Shown one piece after another: positions 37,101-45,120 of a stretch of 64,000 bases of DNA (position 1 is the stretch's first letter; every line of letters begins with the position of its first letter). Made by a program: the position numbers and the translations under genes. Source of the stretch: an uncultured Prevotellaceae bacterium (GTDB taxonomy: Bacteria > Bacteroidota > Bacteroidia > Bacteroidales > Muribaculaceae). The DNA is taken from NCBI GenBank assembly GCA_900318865.1, contig ONMF01000015.1, positions 51,764 through 115,763 of the forward strand, read 5' to 3'. A model generated the notes under the pieces. The model saw only the letters and a list, made by a program, of their open reading frames with translations. It ran no database searches and had not been told where the DNA came from.

Positions 37101-37552
37101 TCATTGGTGATGTCGAAAATCACCTCCTCGCTGTCGCCCTCCAGAATGGCCACCTGCAGGGTGTAGAGGCCCTGAGTGAGCACTCCGTAGGCGGCTGCCT
37201 CCCAGTCGAACTGCAGCTGATAGGTGTCGTTCAGGTCAAGCTCGGGGGTAATCAGGTACTCCTTGCGCGGCCCGTAGGCTGCCGTCACGCCGTTGGCATA
37301 GGTGGGGGCATCGCACGTGGCATAGTAGAAGCCGCTCATCGAGCTTCCGGCCGTGGCGTTGTGGTGAATGGCCCACTTGTAGTTCAGGTTGTCGCCGGTG
37401 TAGGTGTCGCGCCGGCTCCAGCCGTCGGGCAGCTCACTGGTGGTGACTGTGCCGCGGGTGTTCTCAAACCCCTCGTCAATCAGGGTCTGAGCCGAAACAC
37501 CCATTGCGGTGAGCGCCATGAGCGCCGTCAATAGCATGTAAATCTTTTTCAT
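34187..37552 (-). CDS. Very large secreted choice-of-anchor J protein with dockerin tail
   Basis: 1121 residues. Signal peptide about 1-21 (ending MGVSAQ). Three anchor-J/MAM-like modules with the typical opening DEGFENTRGTV..LPDGWSR, LPWSEDFEGSQAIPLGW and later VTLLV-type sandwiches, interleaved with fibronectin-III-like repeats (VTLSWSEAQFAQGYKLYLG). The last 55 residues are a complete two-repeat dockerin, DVNCDGEVSVADITALV and DVNGDGEISIADVTSLV. No enzymatic motif. Probably a surface adhesin or cell-wall/mucin-binding protein attached through its dockerin or a secretion system that reads it. It precedes the T9SS-tailed 1024-residue protein and the two may act together. Confidence 0.82.
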   Translation of the reverse strand: MKKIYMLLTALMALTAMGVSAQTLIDEGFENTRGTVTTSELPDGWSRRDTYTGDNLNYKWAIHHNATAGSSMSGFYYATCDAPTYANGVTAAYGPRKEYLITPELDLNDTYQLQFDWEAAAYGVLTQGLYTLQVAILEGDSEEVIFDITNEEQVRDSGVPADIYGSYMWTNWAIQTSKLDLSPWQGKKVKVAFIYNLLKQTGNILYLDNIIIKQHRPETGPIAELAQTSYEFPTTYIGEKFYSEQMTLKNVGLKGLKVTGFEAPECIGLAMDTVGMSLGVNETAHFQLYYKATLTSPTEADVTIKTNGGDVTIHVTVTKEAVPEGYYLELFEGDQFPPAGWVDGGGINQFRRTPYALEGDYSLSTSGFIEANHIDLPRLDMSDPAAPHQFMFTYYASINADEEYPANDLQVMASVDGGPFTAIWTSDYTKMDTLINVSIDLSRFTTDSLVLRFNNTECYYDEEYGMDPDAQYIIDRVLLPNLYGADGVPMPATLVAPADSAVNVYNKNITLSWSEAQFAQGYKLYLGKAENTYDVINGLDLGNVLTYTLATADNATQYHWKVVPYNSVGDAQDVPEWVFTTQADYTVAELPWSEDFEGSQAIPLGWFHEYSQYTKWSRSDYYPMDGKYSMMAYSNETEKTTSLTTPDVVLPAGSENHISFWWGNDRPVSLTKDSEQVHVNHSTAEDGIDAAFFDIFVDGQWKQLSLISNNSEGEDEDGEPIRYWAYESHDLSQYAGKTVAFRWRYISHNYSRSRGASLDNVKIEGAGVELSFSVDGWHAYKVNARQTETSGTLALSNLGGSPVTVQSVTFENPNFSTTLAEGTVIEPAASAQFTVSFNAMTSAAKDSVAIVDAMTVNLSDGNSVSLPVSGLALAPDIKYYGFEHDATGEGPAGFTVIDVDRQSTSPLTFWNFPNNGAPLSFFVLNDSQCYNSLKEPHGHQSLMTRCNSNGTFEDWIVSDKIQVGKNTKFEFDMRNWESVNSIMPASTPTVTVLVSTTSATNRNSFTQVGDTFKPELFNELAWDHLSYDLSQYAGQSVYVALKAQADNCLGAFYDNFEFVYLGLRGDVNCDGEVSVADITALVSILLDEDVPEEWMNNADVNGDGEISIADVTSLVSLVVEN

Positions 37553-37651
37553 CTCTAATTTTATTATTTGTTAATTACCATATATTTCCAATTTCAATCA
37601 TCAGCCGCAGCCCACCCCTTTCAGGGAAGCCTGTGCGGCCGTCTTAGCTTG

Positions 37652-37659
37652 CAAATTTA
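37652..37659 (-). promoter_or_regulatory. -7 box upstream of the large dockerin protein
   Basis: Minus-strand TAAATTTG about 100 bases before the start codon, giving a long leader with no recognised structure. The 37553-37868 stretch contains this box and the pckA promoter and otherwise nothing recognised. Confidence 0.45.
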
Positions 37660-37868
37660 TTGATTTTTTTCGACAATTCGAAACAATTCACTCTATTTTT
37701 CAATAAAAACCTATACATTTTCAACCATTTTGCCCCAAGCGCCCACCCACAGCCCGCCGCGCATGGCAAGATGCCCTGTTTTGCCGCCTCGTGGGTTAAA
37801 AAAACATAATAAACAATGATTAAGGAAATTTTTCCATAATAACTTTCGTTTTTAGCGAAAATTATCAC

Positions 37869-37876
37869 TAATTTTG
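37869..37876 (+). promoter_or_regulatory. -7 box of pckA
   Basis: TAATTTTG with expected start near 37883, about 60 bases before the ATG. TTTCG at 37844-37848 is a possible degenerate -33 box. Confidence 0.55.
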
Positions 37877-37942
37877 CGACAGTCTAAACCGAAACATTTT
37901 CAACATCAAAACAACCATAAAATTTTAACACCAATTACTACA

Positions 37943-39556
37943 ATGGCAAAGTTTGACAAGTCTATTCTGGAGAAGTACGGAATCACCGGAACCACCGAGG
38001 TGCTTTACAATCCCACCTACGAGGTATTGTTCAACGAAGAGACCAAGCCCGGGCTTGAAGGATTCGACGTGGGCGTCGAGACCGAGCTGGGAGCTATCAA
38101 TGTGATGACAGGTGTCTACACTGGACGCTCGCCCAAGGACAAATTCATCGTCGACGACGAGACTTCGCACGACACCGTGTGGTGGACCAGCGAGGGTTAT
38201 AAGAACGACAACAAGCGCGCCAGCAAAGAGACCTGGGCCGCTGTGAAAGATATCGCCATCAAGGAGCTGTGCAACAAGAAACTCTACGTTGTGGACGGCT
38301 TCTGCGGCACGCACAAGGACACTCGCATGAAAGTGCGCTTCATCATGGAGGTGGCTTGGCAGGCTCACTTTGTGACCAATATGTTCATCCGCCCGCAGAA
38401 TGAGGAAGAGTTCGAACTGGAGCCCGACTTCGTGGTGTTCAACGCCAGCAAGGCCAAGGTGGAGAACTACAAGGAACTGGGACTCAACAGCGAGACGGCC
38501 GTCGTCTTCAACGTCACAAGCCGCGAGCAGGTGATCATCAACACCTGGTACGGAGGCGAGATGAAGAAGGGCATGTTCTCCATGATGAACTACTACCTGC
38601 CCCTGAAGGGCATCGCCGCCATGCACTGCAGCGCCAACACCGACATGAATGGCGAGAACACGGCCATCTTCTTCGGACTGAGCGGCACCGGCAAGACCAC
38701 CCTCAGCACCGACCCCAAGCGCAAACTCATCGGCGACGACGAGCACGGATGGGACGACGAGGGCGTGTTCAACTTTGAGGGCGGATGCTACGCCAAGGTC
38801 ATCAACCTCGACAAGGATGCCGAGCCCGACATCTACAACGCTATCCGGCGCGACGCGCTGCTCGAGAACGTCACCGTCGATGCCCAGGGCAAAATCGACT
38901 TCGCCGACAAGAGCGTCACCGAGAACACCCGCGTGAGCTACCCCATCTACCACATCAAGAACATCCAGCGTCCGCAGAGCCAGGGACCCGCAGCCAAGCA
39001 GGTGATTTTCCTGAGCGCCGACGCCTTCGGCGTGCTGCCCCCCGTGTCGATTCTCGACAGCGAGCAGACCAAATACTACTTCCTGAGCGGATTCACCGCC
39101 AAGCTGGCTGGCACCGAGCGCGGCATCACCGAGCCCACGCCCACCTTCTCGGCTTGCTTCGGACAGGCATTCCTTGAGCTGCACCCCACCAAGTATGCCG
39201 AGGAACTGGTCAAGCGCATGGAGAAGAGCGGCGCCAAGGCCTATCTGGTGAACACCGGATGGAACGGAACCGGCAAGCGCATCTCGATTCGCGACACCCG
39301 CGGCATCATTGACGCCATCCTCAACCACTCCATCGACCAGGCTCCCACCAAGAAGATTCCTTTCTTCAACTTTGTGGTGCCCACTCAGCTCGAGGGCGTG
39401 GATCCCGCCATCCTTGACCCGCGCGACACCTACGCCGACCCGGCACAGTGGGAAGAGAAAGCCAAGGATTTGGCCGGCCGTTTCATCAAGAACTTCGTCA
39501 AGTACGAGGACAACGAGGCAGGCAAGGCACTCGTGGCAGCAGGCCCACAGCTCTAA
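37943..39556 (+). CDS. pckA: Phosphoenolpyruvate carboxykinase (ATP)
   Basis: 537 residues from the ATG at 37943, standard PckA length; the earlier in-frame start overlaps the promoter. Signatures: TGRSPKDKF near the N-terminus, the kinase loop [17 protein letters not shown] (Walker A), [19 protein letters not shown] with the metal-binding Asp residues, and RISIRDTR. It interconverts oxaloacetate and phosphoenolpyruvate. In fermentative Bacteroidales it usually runs toward oxaloacetate, fixing CO2 on the way to succinate. Monocistronic: own promoter and terminator. Confidence 0.99.
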   Translation: MAKFDKSILEKYGITGTTEVLYNPTYEVLFNEETKPGLEGFDVGVETELGAINVMTGVYTGRSPKDKFIVDDETSHDTVWWTSEGYKNDNKRASKETWAAVKDIAIKELCNKKLYVVDGFCGTHKDTRMKVRFIMEVAWQAHFVTNMFIRPQNEEEFELEPDFVVFNASKAKVENYKELGLNSETAVVFNVTSREQVIINTWYGGEMKKGMFSMMNYYLPLKGIAAMHCSANTDMNGENTAIFFGLSGTGKTTLSTDPKRKLIGDDEHGWDDEGVFNFEGGCYAKVINLDKDAEPDIYNAIRRDALLENVTVDAQGKIDFADKSVTENTRVSYPIYHIKNIQRPQSQGPAAKQVIFLSADAFGVLPPVSILDSEQTKYYFLSGFTAKLAGTERGITEPTPTFSACFGQAFLELHPTKYAEELVKRMEKSGAKAYLVNTGWNGTGKRISIRDTRGIIDAILNHSIDQAPTKKIPFFNFVVPTQLEGVDPAILDPRDTYADPAQWEEKAKDLAGRFIKNFVKYEDNEAGKALVAAGPQL

Positions 39557-39604
39557 GCAACCACTTGCACAGGCAATAATAAAACAAGTTTAGATAATCG
39601 CCTG

Positions 39605-39644
39605 GGCGGGCAGCACCTCATCACCGTGCTGCCCGCCTGTTTTA
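39605..39644 (+). terminator. pckA terminator
   Basis: Perfect 12-base arms GGCGGGCAGCAC (39605-39616) and its complement (39626-39637), then TGTTTTA. Confidence 0.9.
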
Positions 39645-39687
39645 TAGCGACCAGAAGAAATCAGGCAAAAAATTTTTTCGATTATTT

Positions 39688-39718
39688 ATTGCCAGTTGCC
39701 AAGAAATTACTATCTTTG
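39688..39718 (+). promoter_or_regulatory. Promoter of tRNA-Pro
   Basis: TTG at 39689-39691 and TATCTTTG at 39711-39718, 19 bases apart; the tRNA begins 17 bases after the -7 box. Confidence 0.75.
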
Positions 39719-39735
39719 CAACCGCAAAAGAGATT

Positions 39736-39809
39736 CGGGGTGTAGCACAGTTGGTTAGCGCGCCACGTTCGGGACGTGGAGGTCGGAAGTTCGAGTCCTC
39801 TCACCCCGA
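39736..39809 (+). tRNA. tRNA-Pro (anticodon CGG)
   Basis: 74 bases. Acceptor arms CGGGGTG and CACCCCG pair fully with discriminator A. D arm GCAC..GCGC with AGTTGGTTA loop, anticodon arm CCACG-TTCGGGA-CGTGG reading CGG, variable loop AGGTC, and T loop TTCGAGT. The T stem has one A-C mismatch. No encoded CCA. Confidence 0.95.
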
Positions 39810-39815
39810 CTCTGA

Positions 39816-39857
39816 AAATCGGGAGGCAGTACGACACTGCCACCCGATTTCTTTTTT
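39816..39857 (+). terminator. tRNA-Pro terminator
   Basis: Arms AAATCGGG-GGCAGT (39816-39830) and ACTGCC-CCCGATTT (39836-39850) with one A-A mismatch, followed by CTTTTTT. Confidence 0.9.
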
Positions 39858-39915
39858 CCCGGACCTCCGCCCCACCAAAGTCGAGCGCCGGCAAATCTTA
39901 TCCATGTTTGTGAGA

Positions 39916-39963
39916 TTTCTTCGACAAGCGAAGCGAGTAGAACTCGGTTTCTTCGACAAGCGA
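39916..39963. repeat. 16-base direct repeat after the tRNA
   Basis: TTTCTTCGACAAGCGA occurs at 39916-39931 and 39948-39963, a 32-base period. It may be a short dispersed repeat unit or scar of past insertion at the tRNA. Confidence 0.55.
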
Positions 39964-39985
39964 CAGCCGCTATGGCCATCGCCTG

Positions 39986-40234
39986 CTATTTGTACCTGCT
40001 GTAGTCGTCATACCACTCTTTTTTCTTGCGCTTGCGCGAATACTTCGTTTTCTCACGTTGTTGTTTGCAATCAAGATAATCGAAATACATCTCGCTCAAC
40101 GGTTCTTTAAATATAGTCCATAGCAACTTGCCTATCACCATCAAGACTATGATGGACACATAAGCGAGTAAGCCGAATATTATCACGATAAAAAGCATCG
40201 TGACAATCCAACTGAATGTTTCGAATAATCCCAT
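39986..40234 (-). CDS. Small membrane protein, unknown function
   Basis: 82 residues from the ATG at 40232-40234. Residues about 5-45 form one long or two short membrane helices (FSWIVTMLFIVIIFGLLAYV, then IVLMVIGKLLW), followed by a highly charged Lys/Arg/Tyr tail (SRKRKKKEWYDDYSRYK). No family recognised. It is divergent from another small membrane protein with a similar layout; the two share an inverted-repeat promoter region and may work together. Confidence 0.6.
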   Translation of the reverse strand: MGLFETFSWIVTMLFIVIIFGLLAYVSIIVLMVIGKLLWTIFKEPLSEMYFDYLDCKQQREKTKYSRKRKKKEWYDDYSRYK

Positions 40235-40250
40235 CATAGTGATTGTTTTT

Positions 40251-40316
40251 ATAATTTAGACTGCAATTTTTGTGCCAGGTTAATATAAGGGCACAGTTTT
40301 TGCTGTCTAAAATTTA
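40251..40316. promoter_or_regulatory. Symmetric divergent promoter region
   Basis: Nested inverted repeats, TTTAGAC (40255-40261) with GTCTAAA (40305-40311), and GTGCC (40272-40276) with GGCAC (40290-40294), between two divergent small membrane-protein genes. The matching halves suggest mirror-image promoters under one control. Confidence 0.4.
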
Positions 40317-40331
40317 AAGAGCGACACGACT

Positions 40332-40676
40332 ATGATTTACTTCTTTGGCATATTCAGTGACATCTTCGCCGCCTGCGGAACAATCCTCGGGGGCATCATC
40401 GTTTTCTTCCTTGCCCTGCTGGTGATAGCCTTCTATATTGTCGCCGGCCTTGCATGTGTCGTCATCGCCCTCGGACTCCTCTATGGCATATATTACTGGT
40501 TACGCTATTGTTTCTACAAGTTGCGAGGCAAGAGTGTCCCTCCCGAACCGTTCATCATCAAATATGAAGAGGCAAGTGAGCGCTTCCTCAAATGGATGAA
40601 AGATGTGCAAACAAGGCTTGACAACAAAGTGGCTCAAATGAAAGAGGAGCAGCGTCAGCGGGAATGGAAAAGTTGA
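40332..40676 (+). CDS. Small two-helix membrane protein, unknown function
   Basis: 114 residues. Two membrane helices (about 12-33 and 36-58: IIVFFLALLVIAFYIVAGLA, then VVIALGLLYGIYYWL) and a cytoplasmic amphipathic tail rich in Glu/Lys/Gln (EEASERFLKWMKDVQTRLDN). No family recognised. Divergent from the 82-residue membrane protein with a shared symmetric upstream region, and closed by its own terminator. Confidence 0.65.
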   Translation: MIYFFGIFSDIFAACGTILGGIIVFFLALLVIAFYIVAGLACVVIALGLLYGIYYWLRYCFYKLRGKSVPPEPFIIKYEEASERFLKWMKDVQTRLDNKVAQMKEEQRQREWKS

Positions 40677-40698
40677 CTACGACATCAACATTATATTG

Positions 40699-40727
40699 AG
40701 CGGCACTGATGAGTGCCGCTTTTTTTG
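40699..40727 (+). terminator. Terminator of the 114-residue membrane protein gene
   Basis: Perfect 9-base arms AGCGGCACT (40699-40707) and its complement (40712-40720), then seven T. Confidence 0.92.
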
Positions 40728-40798
40728 TCTTTTGTAGTCAAGATAGAATCAGCTTTCTTTGCAGTGTTGAATTAATTGTAAAGAATTACAAAGAATAT

Positions 40799-41143
40799 AT
40801 GAGCGACTACACAACAAAAGCCACTTCCATTTTCGAGGTGAATGGAACACAAGCCAAGGAGGAACTCTCCCGGCTGAAGAAACATGCCGAAGAAGTGCGT
40901 GAGGCCTTGATGCAAGCCTGGAAAACGGGAGACACCACGGCGCAAAAGGGGCTACAAAAAGAGCTGAACAAGACAGAGAAGCAAATCCACAAAATCCAGT
41001 CGGAGATTGTCAATGTGGAACAGGTGCTGAAACGCTTAGATAAGGCCACACCGAAAGAGTTGCAGCAAACGCTGCCCCGCCAACTTAAAAAATGTGTTTA
41101 TTTTTCAGAAAATTACACATCTCACCCGCACGTTATTGATTAA
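40799..41143 (+). pseudogene. N-terminal remnant of a phage tail tape-measure protein
   Basis: 114 residues from the ATG at 40799. Residues 1-98 look like the start of tape-measure proteins of Bacteroidales phages: IFEVNGTQAKEELSRLKKH, a coiled coil, EVREALMQAWKTGDTTAQK, then LDKATPKELQQTLPRQLKK. The homologous text stops after LKK and runs into 16 unrelated residues, while real tape-measure proteins have hundreds to thousands. Clear sign of a decayed prophage, about 1 kb from tRNA-Pro. Confidence 0.65.
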
Positions 41144-41149
41144 ATATCG

Positions 41150-41157
41150 TAAATTTG
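41150..41157 (+). promoter_or_regulatory. -7 box of the outer-membrane barrel gene
   Basis: TAAATTTG, 23 bases before the ATG at 41180. Confidence 0.5.
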
Positions 41158-41179
41158 CGGCACACAAACATTCACAACG

Positions 41180-41905
41180 ATGAAACGAACTGCAACCATA
41201 CTACTGGCGACGATGGTCATGGCCGTCGCCATGCGGGCCGCCGATGGCGGCGCGCTCACCACCCCCTGGACCTACGGATTCACGGCCGGTGCCGGGGCGC
41301 TCTTCCCCACTTCGAGCCTCACCCACAACTTCAAGGGCACAGCGGTGTTCACCGCCGGCCTCACGGGCAACTACCGCCAGTGGCGGCTCAATGCCGCGCT
41401 GCACTTTGGCCAGCCTTCTTTCAAACGCCCTAACATCTATCAGGTGACCGATGCCGCCGGACGCGACGCACAGCTGCGCAGCGCAGCCAACGCCAGCCAG
41501 CTGGGCGTGGCCCTGCAGCTGGGCTACACCGTGCCCTGCGGCAGCCGCGTGAGTGTCACCCCGCTTGCGGGAGGCTACTGGAGCCGCTACGGATGGCGCG
41601 TGAACGACATCGAATGGTCGAAGAACGACGAGGGCAACGATGTGTTCCAAGTCACCGACACCCACTCCACCAGCCTGAGCAATGTGAGCTGGATGGTGGC
41701 CGTGGACGTTGACATCTTGCTGCACCGCCATGTCACACAGGAGCCGTTTTTCCTGAGCGGCTCGCGGGCACAGCTCAGCTCCTCGCTGCGCATCACACCA
41801 CTGGTGGCGGGCGCGCGCTACAGCAAAAGCGTGCCCTCGGTGAAGGGTTGCTTTGTGGGGGTGACCGTGGCCTATCTGGGGCTTGTCAAGGGCTTGAATT
41901 ATTAA
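41180..41905 (+). CDS. Putative outer-membrane beta-barrel protein
   Basis: 241 residues with a signal peptide (about 1-20, ending MRAAD). Alternating hydrophobic strands, Gly and aromatic residues throughout (YGFTAGAGALFPTSS, TAGLTGNYRQWRLNAALHF, VALQLGYTVP) fit an 8- to 10-strand barrel. The C-terminus ends in hydrophobic YLGLVKGLNY. No function recognised. The DUF4294 gene follows after about 50 bases in the same direction. Confidence 0.7.
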   Translation: MKRTATILLATMVMAVAMRAADGGALTTPWTYGFTAGAGALFPTSSLTHNFKGTAVFTAGLTGNYRQWRLNAALHFGQPSFKRPNIYQVTDAAGRDAQLRSAANASQLGVALQLGYTVPCGSRVSVTPLAGGYWSRYGWRVNDIEWSKNDEGNDVFQVTDTHSTSLSNVSWMVAVDVDILLHRHVTQEPFFLSGSRAQLSSSLRITPLVAGARYSKSVPSVKGCFVGVTVAYLGLVKGLNY

Positions 41906-41955
41906 ATTTCGCTAAACGCACAATTTAACGCACTGCTCGATTGTTTTTACAAGTG

Positions 41956-42594
41956 ATGACACGCTTCATGAGCATAGTGGTACTCACGGCGGTGGCGGCA
42001 ATCGCACTCACCGCACGCGCACAGGAGAGCGTGGGAGCCATGACGGTGCCCTCGGCCCTGCAGCAGGTGTATGCCGGCATGTACCACTTTGTCGAGCCCG
42101 AAACGGGCGACACGCTGGCCATGCTGGTGTTCAACCCCATCACCATTTTCCCGGCCGAGAAGTTCAAAAACAAAAAAGAGGAGGAATTCTATTGGAAAAC
42201 CGTGCGCGATGTGAAGCGCGCCCTGCCCTACGCCAAGCTCATCGGCGCCACACTGCTCGAGACCTACGAATATCTGGAAACCTACCCCACCCAGAAGCAG
42301 AAGCAGGAATACCTCAAGCAGTTTGAGAAGGAAATTTTCAAGCAGTACAAGCCCGAGATGAAAAAGATGACCAAAAGCCAGGGAAAAATGCTCATCAAGC
42401 TCATCAACCGCGAAACCAACCAAAAAAGCTACAGCATTGTCAAGGCCTTTCTGGGAACCTTCAGAGCAGGGTTCTGGCAGACGTTCGGGCGCTTCTTCGG
42501 TGTGAACCTGCGCCAGGGCTATCACCCCGAGAAGGACAAGACCGACGCCATGATTGAGCGCATCTGCGTGCGCGTGGAACTGGGGGTGCTGTGA
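41956..42594 (+). CDS. DUF4294 family secreted protein
   Basis: 212 residues from the ATG at 41956, with a signal peptide ending LTARAQ; an in-frame TTG at 41941 is less likely. The DUF4294 signature is clear: FYWKTVRDVKRALPYAKLI, then LLETYEYLETYP, QYKPEMKKMTKSQGKMLIKL and FLGTFRAGFWQTFGRFFG. The family is restricted to Bacteroidetes and of unknown function. Probably co-transcribed with the preceding barrel protein. Confidence 0.92.
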   Translation: MTRFMSIVVLTAVAAIALTARAQESVGAMTVPSALQQVYAGMYHFVEPETGDTLAMLVFNPITIFPAEKFKNKKEEEFYWKTVRDVKRALPYAKLIGATLLETYEYLETYPTQKQKQEYLKQFEKEIFKQYKPEMKKMTKSQGKMLIKLINRETNQKSYSIVKAFLGTFRAGFWQTFGRFFGVNLRQGYHPEKDKTDAMIERICVRVELGVL

Positions 42595-42701
42595 ATGATG
42601 CGGGGTGGATATAAAAATTTATTCTTAACCAGCTGGCAATCAGCCGCATTTTCTCACTTTGATATACCCTTGAGGGGTTGACACACGCACCGTTCTTGTC
42701 G

Positions 42702-42709
42702 TATCTTTG
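42702..42709 (+). promoter_or_regulatory. Promoter with no large gene behind it
   Basis: TATCTTTG with TTG 21 bases upstream (42678-42680). Only about 75 bases separate its expected start from a strong terminator at 42757-42791, and the next gene runs the other way. Confidence 0.55.
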
Positions 42710-42715
42710 CATCAA

Positions 42716-42791
42716 CTCATTGAGCGAAAAAACACCCACATGAGTTCTGGACGACAAGAGCGGGAAGTGACGACACCCGCTCTCTTTTTTT
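42716..42791 (+). ncRNA. Candidate small RNA
   Basis: Bounded by a promoter (42702-42709) and a terminator with an 8-base perfect stem (AGAGCGGG at 42757-42764 with 42776-42783) and a T run. An ATG at 42740 opens a short frame that passes through the terminator, so a protein is unlikely. The transcript could also be antisense to the 3' end of the TPR/HTH gene messenger if it reads through. Confidence 0.35.
42757..42791 (+). terminator. Terminator ending the candidate small RNA
   Basis: 8-base arms 42757-42764 and 42776-42783, then C and seven T. Confidence 0.85.
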
Positions 42792-42794
42792 GCC

Positions 42795-44222
42795 TCACTC
42801 GGCATCCTGGCCCGTGGCGCGCCGCAGATACTGGCTCAGCGGCTCATGAAGCCCCATTTTCTTGGCCATGCGCGATTTCTTGGTGTTCACATAGTTGATG
42901 TTGGAATATCCCATGCACACGGCAATGTCGGCATAGGTGAACCCGCAGCACAGCAGCCCCATGATGTAGAGCTCGTCGGTGGTGAGCGACGGATGCTGCT
43001 GCTCAAGGCGGGTGATGATGTTGTCGTACTTGCTGTCGACGTAATAGCGCAGATTGCCCCAGAAACCGTCGGGAAGCCGCCCTTGCTCAATGCGCTCGCG
43101 GAACTTGGTCATGAACTGGCCGGGGCGCTCGCTGTATTTGTAGGACAAGTCGATGAGTGAGCGGATATTCTCAATCTGCCGCGACAGGATGTCCTGCAAC
43201 TGCTGGTCGCCGGCCACATTGTCCAGCACCTGGCCAGCCGTGCGGCCACCTTCTATCTGCAGTCGCTCCATCAGCTCCATGTGATCCTGCTCCTGCTTGC
43301 GCCTAAGCCACACATAAAACGCCACAGCAGCGGCCAGCGCCAGGGCCAGCAGAGCCACGACGGCCCACAAGATGGCGTTGTGACGATGGGCGCGGTCGAG
43401 GCGGGCCTGTTCTTGCTGATGGTCGAGACGGCGCTCCACGGCGGCCAGCCGCTGACGCGCATGCAGGGCCCGCACCGAGTCGTTCACGGCATTCACCTGC
43501 TGCCCCAGCAGATGCGCTTGCTTATAGTCGCCACGGGCCAGCGCAATCTCGCGCCGAGCCACCTGACGCAGCACCTGGTTGGCCAGCGACGGCACCACCG
43601 TGGTGGCCTTGCCGAGCATGAGCTGAGCGGAGTCGGGCTTTCCAAGGCGGGCCAGCGCCATGGCCGCATCGCAATAGGCCGCCTCGGGGGCGGGATGACA
43701 GGCGGCGATGCTCATTTGCGACATTTGCAGCGCCAGCCGATAGTTGCCGGCGGCATACTGAGTGCGAGCCAACGCCTCCAGACATTCGCTCTGCCCCACC
43801 GTGTCGGCCCGCTCTGAAAGCAACGCCACGGCACGGCTCAGGTAGTGAGTGGCACTGTCGGCGTCGGACTGGGCAAGCTGCATGCCCATGGCCCGCAGGC
43901 AGGTCACCATCTGCGTGGTGTCGGCCAGGCGGGTGTAAAGGCGCAGCGCAGTGCGATATTTATCGATGTCCTCGCCCGACGTGACATAGGAATTCGTATA
44001 CAATACCGCCATGCGCAGATGAGCGAGCGCCTGCAGGGCCAGGTCGCCATCGCCGGCCAGCGTGGCGGCGCGGTGATAGCAGGCAAGAGCACCCTCGTTG
44101 TCGCCCTGTATCTGCAGGCGCACACCGCGGTCGAGCAACTCGGCCGGAGCGGCTGTTTCCCGAGGGCCACAAGCGGCCAGGCCCAGCATCAGGCACAATC
44201 CCAGCGACAAAATCCAACGCAT
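42795..44222 (-). CDS. TPR-domain membrane-bound HTH regulator (lipoprotein)
   Basis: 475 residues. A lipoprotein-type signal (LMLGLAACGPRE, Cys about 18), TPR-like helical repeats (about 25-250: EGALACYHRAATLAGDG, AGNYRLALQMSQMS), a transmembrane helix at about 283-305 (AILWAVVALLALALAAAVAF), a short coiled coil, and a C-terminal LuxR/SpoIIIJ-like HTH with LTTDELYIMGLLCCGFTYADI and MGYSNINYVNTKKSRMAKKM. This Bacteroidetes family links a periplasmic TPR sensor to a cytoplasmic DNA-binding domain. Target genes unknown. It is 38 bases downstream of panB. Confidence 0.85.
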   Translation of the reverse strand: MRWILSLGLCLMLGLAACGPRETAAPAELLDRGVRLQIQGDNEGALACYHRAATLAGDGDLALQALAHLRMAVLYTNSYVTSGEDIDKYRTALRLYTRLADTTQMVTCLRAMGMQLAQSDADSATHYLSRAVALLSERADTVGQSECLEALARTQYAAGNYRLALQMSQMSIAACHPAPEAAYCDAAMALARLGKPDSAQLMLGKATTVVPSLANQVLRQVARREIALARGDYKQAHLLGQQVNAVNDSVRALHARQRLAAVERRLDHQQEQARLDRAHRHNAILWAVVALLALALAAAVAFYVWLRRKQEQDHMELMERLQIEGGRTAGQVLDNVAGDQQLQDILSRQIENIRSLIDLSYKYSERPGQFMTKFRERIEQGRLPDGFWGNLRYYVDSKYDNIITRLEQQHPSLTTDELYIMGLLCCGFTYADIAVCMGYSNINYVNTKKSRMAKKMGLHEPLSQYLRRATGQDAE

Positions 44223-44260
44223 GACTGGTGGTTTTAATGAGGACGAGAGTGGTTAGGGTT

Positions 44261-45082
44261 TTAATATTGCTCGTGCTCGTTGGGGAAGTCACCGCTTTTC
44301 ACGTCCACGATGTAGTTGCCCACCGAGTCGATGATTTGCTCACCCAGGTTGTTGTAGACGCGCAAGAACTTGGGCTTGAAGGCACTGTTCAGTCCCAGCA
44401 TGTCGTGCGCCACCAGCACCTGGCCTGCACATGCCGGCCCGGCACCGATGCCGATAGTGGGCACACTCACGCTCTGGCTCACCTTCGCGGCAAGCTGAGC
44501 GGGAATCTTTTCGAGCACGATGGCAAAGCAGCCGGCCTCGTCGAGCACCTTGGCATCGGCTATGAGGCGCAGTGCCTCGGCTTCGTCCTGCGCACGGGTG
44601 GCGTAGGTGCCAAACTTGTTGATTGACTGCGGAGTGAGGCCCAGATGTCCCATTACCGGAATTCCGGCGCGCAAAATCATCTCGATGGCCCCGCGCATCT
44701 CGCGGCCGCCCTCCAGCTTCACACCGTCGGCGCCGGTTTCACGCATGATGCGCACGGCATTGCGCTGTGCCTCGATGGGGTCGCCCTGATACGAGCCGAA
44801 AGGCATGTCGACTACCACCATCGCCCGCTTGGCGGCACGGGCCACGGTGCGGGCATAAACAATCATGTCGTCCACCGTGATGGGCAGTGTGGTGGCATTT
44901 CCCTGCATCACATTGCTGGCGCTGTCGCCCACCAGGATGATATCAACTCCCGCCTGATCGACGAGCGATGCCATCGTGTAGTCGTACGATGTGATCATGG
45001 CTATTTTCTCTCCTGCAAGCATCATGTCCTTGATGCGCTTGGTAGTGACCTTCTTGGGGTCGGTTGGTGTGTAAGTCGACAT
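44261..45082 (-). CDS. panB: 3-methyl-2-oxobutanoate hydroxymethyltransferase
   Basis: 273 residues from the ATG at 45080-45082. Signatures: KIAMITSYDYTMASLVDQAG, ILVGDSASNVMQGN, VDMPFGSYQGDP, the catalytic Glu region DGVKLEGG, and VMGHLGLTPQSINKFG. It makes ketopantoate from alpha-ketoisovalerate and methylene-tetrahydrofolate, the first step of pantothenate and CoA synthesis. No panC or panD is in the window. Confidence 0.98.
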   Translation of the reverse strand: MSTYTPTDPKKVTTKRIKDMMLAGEKIAMITSYDYTMASLVDQAGVDIILVGDSASNVMQGNATTLPITVDDMIVYARTVARAAKRAMVVVDMPFGSYQGDPIEAQRNAVRIMRETGADGVKLEGGREMRGAIEMILRAGIPVMGHLGLTPQSINKFGTYATRAQDEAEALRLIADAKVLDEAGCFAIVLEKIPAQLAAKVSQSVSVPTIGIGAGPACAGQVLVAHDMLGLNSAFKPKFLRVYNNLGEQIIDSVGNYIVDVKSGDFPNEHEQY

Positions 45083-45112
45083 TTCTTCTTCGATAAGTTG
45101 ATTTGAATGGCG

Positions 45113-45120
45113 CAAAGATA
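45113..45120 (-). promoter_or_regulatory. -7 box of panB
   Basis: Minus-strand TATCTTTG, about 30 bases before the panB ATG. Confidence 0.6.

Noticed and set aside
39809..40110. attL/attR copy of the tRNA-Pro 3' end
   Set aside because: No duplicate of the tRNA 3' segment was found downstream within the window.
29451..41143. Intact prophage spanning the capsid-like gene to the tape-measure fragment
   Set aside because: Between them lie large secreted proteins, pckA and a tRNA; no terminase, portal, integrase or lysis genes.
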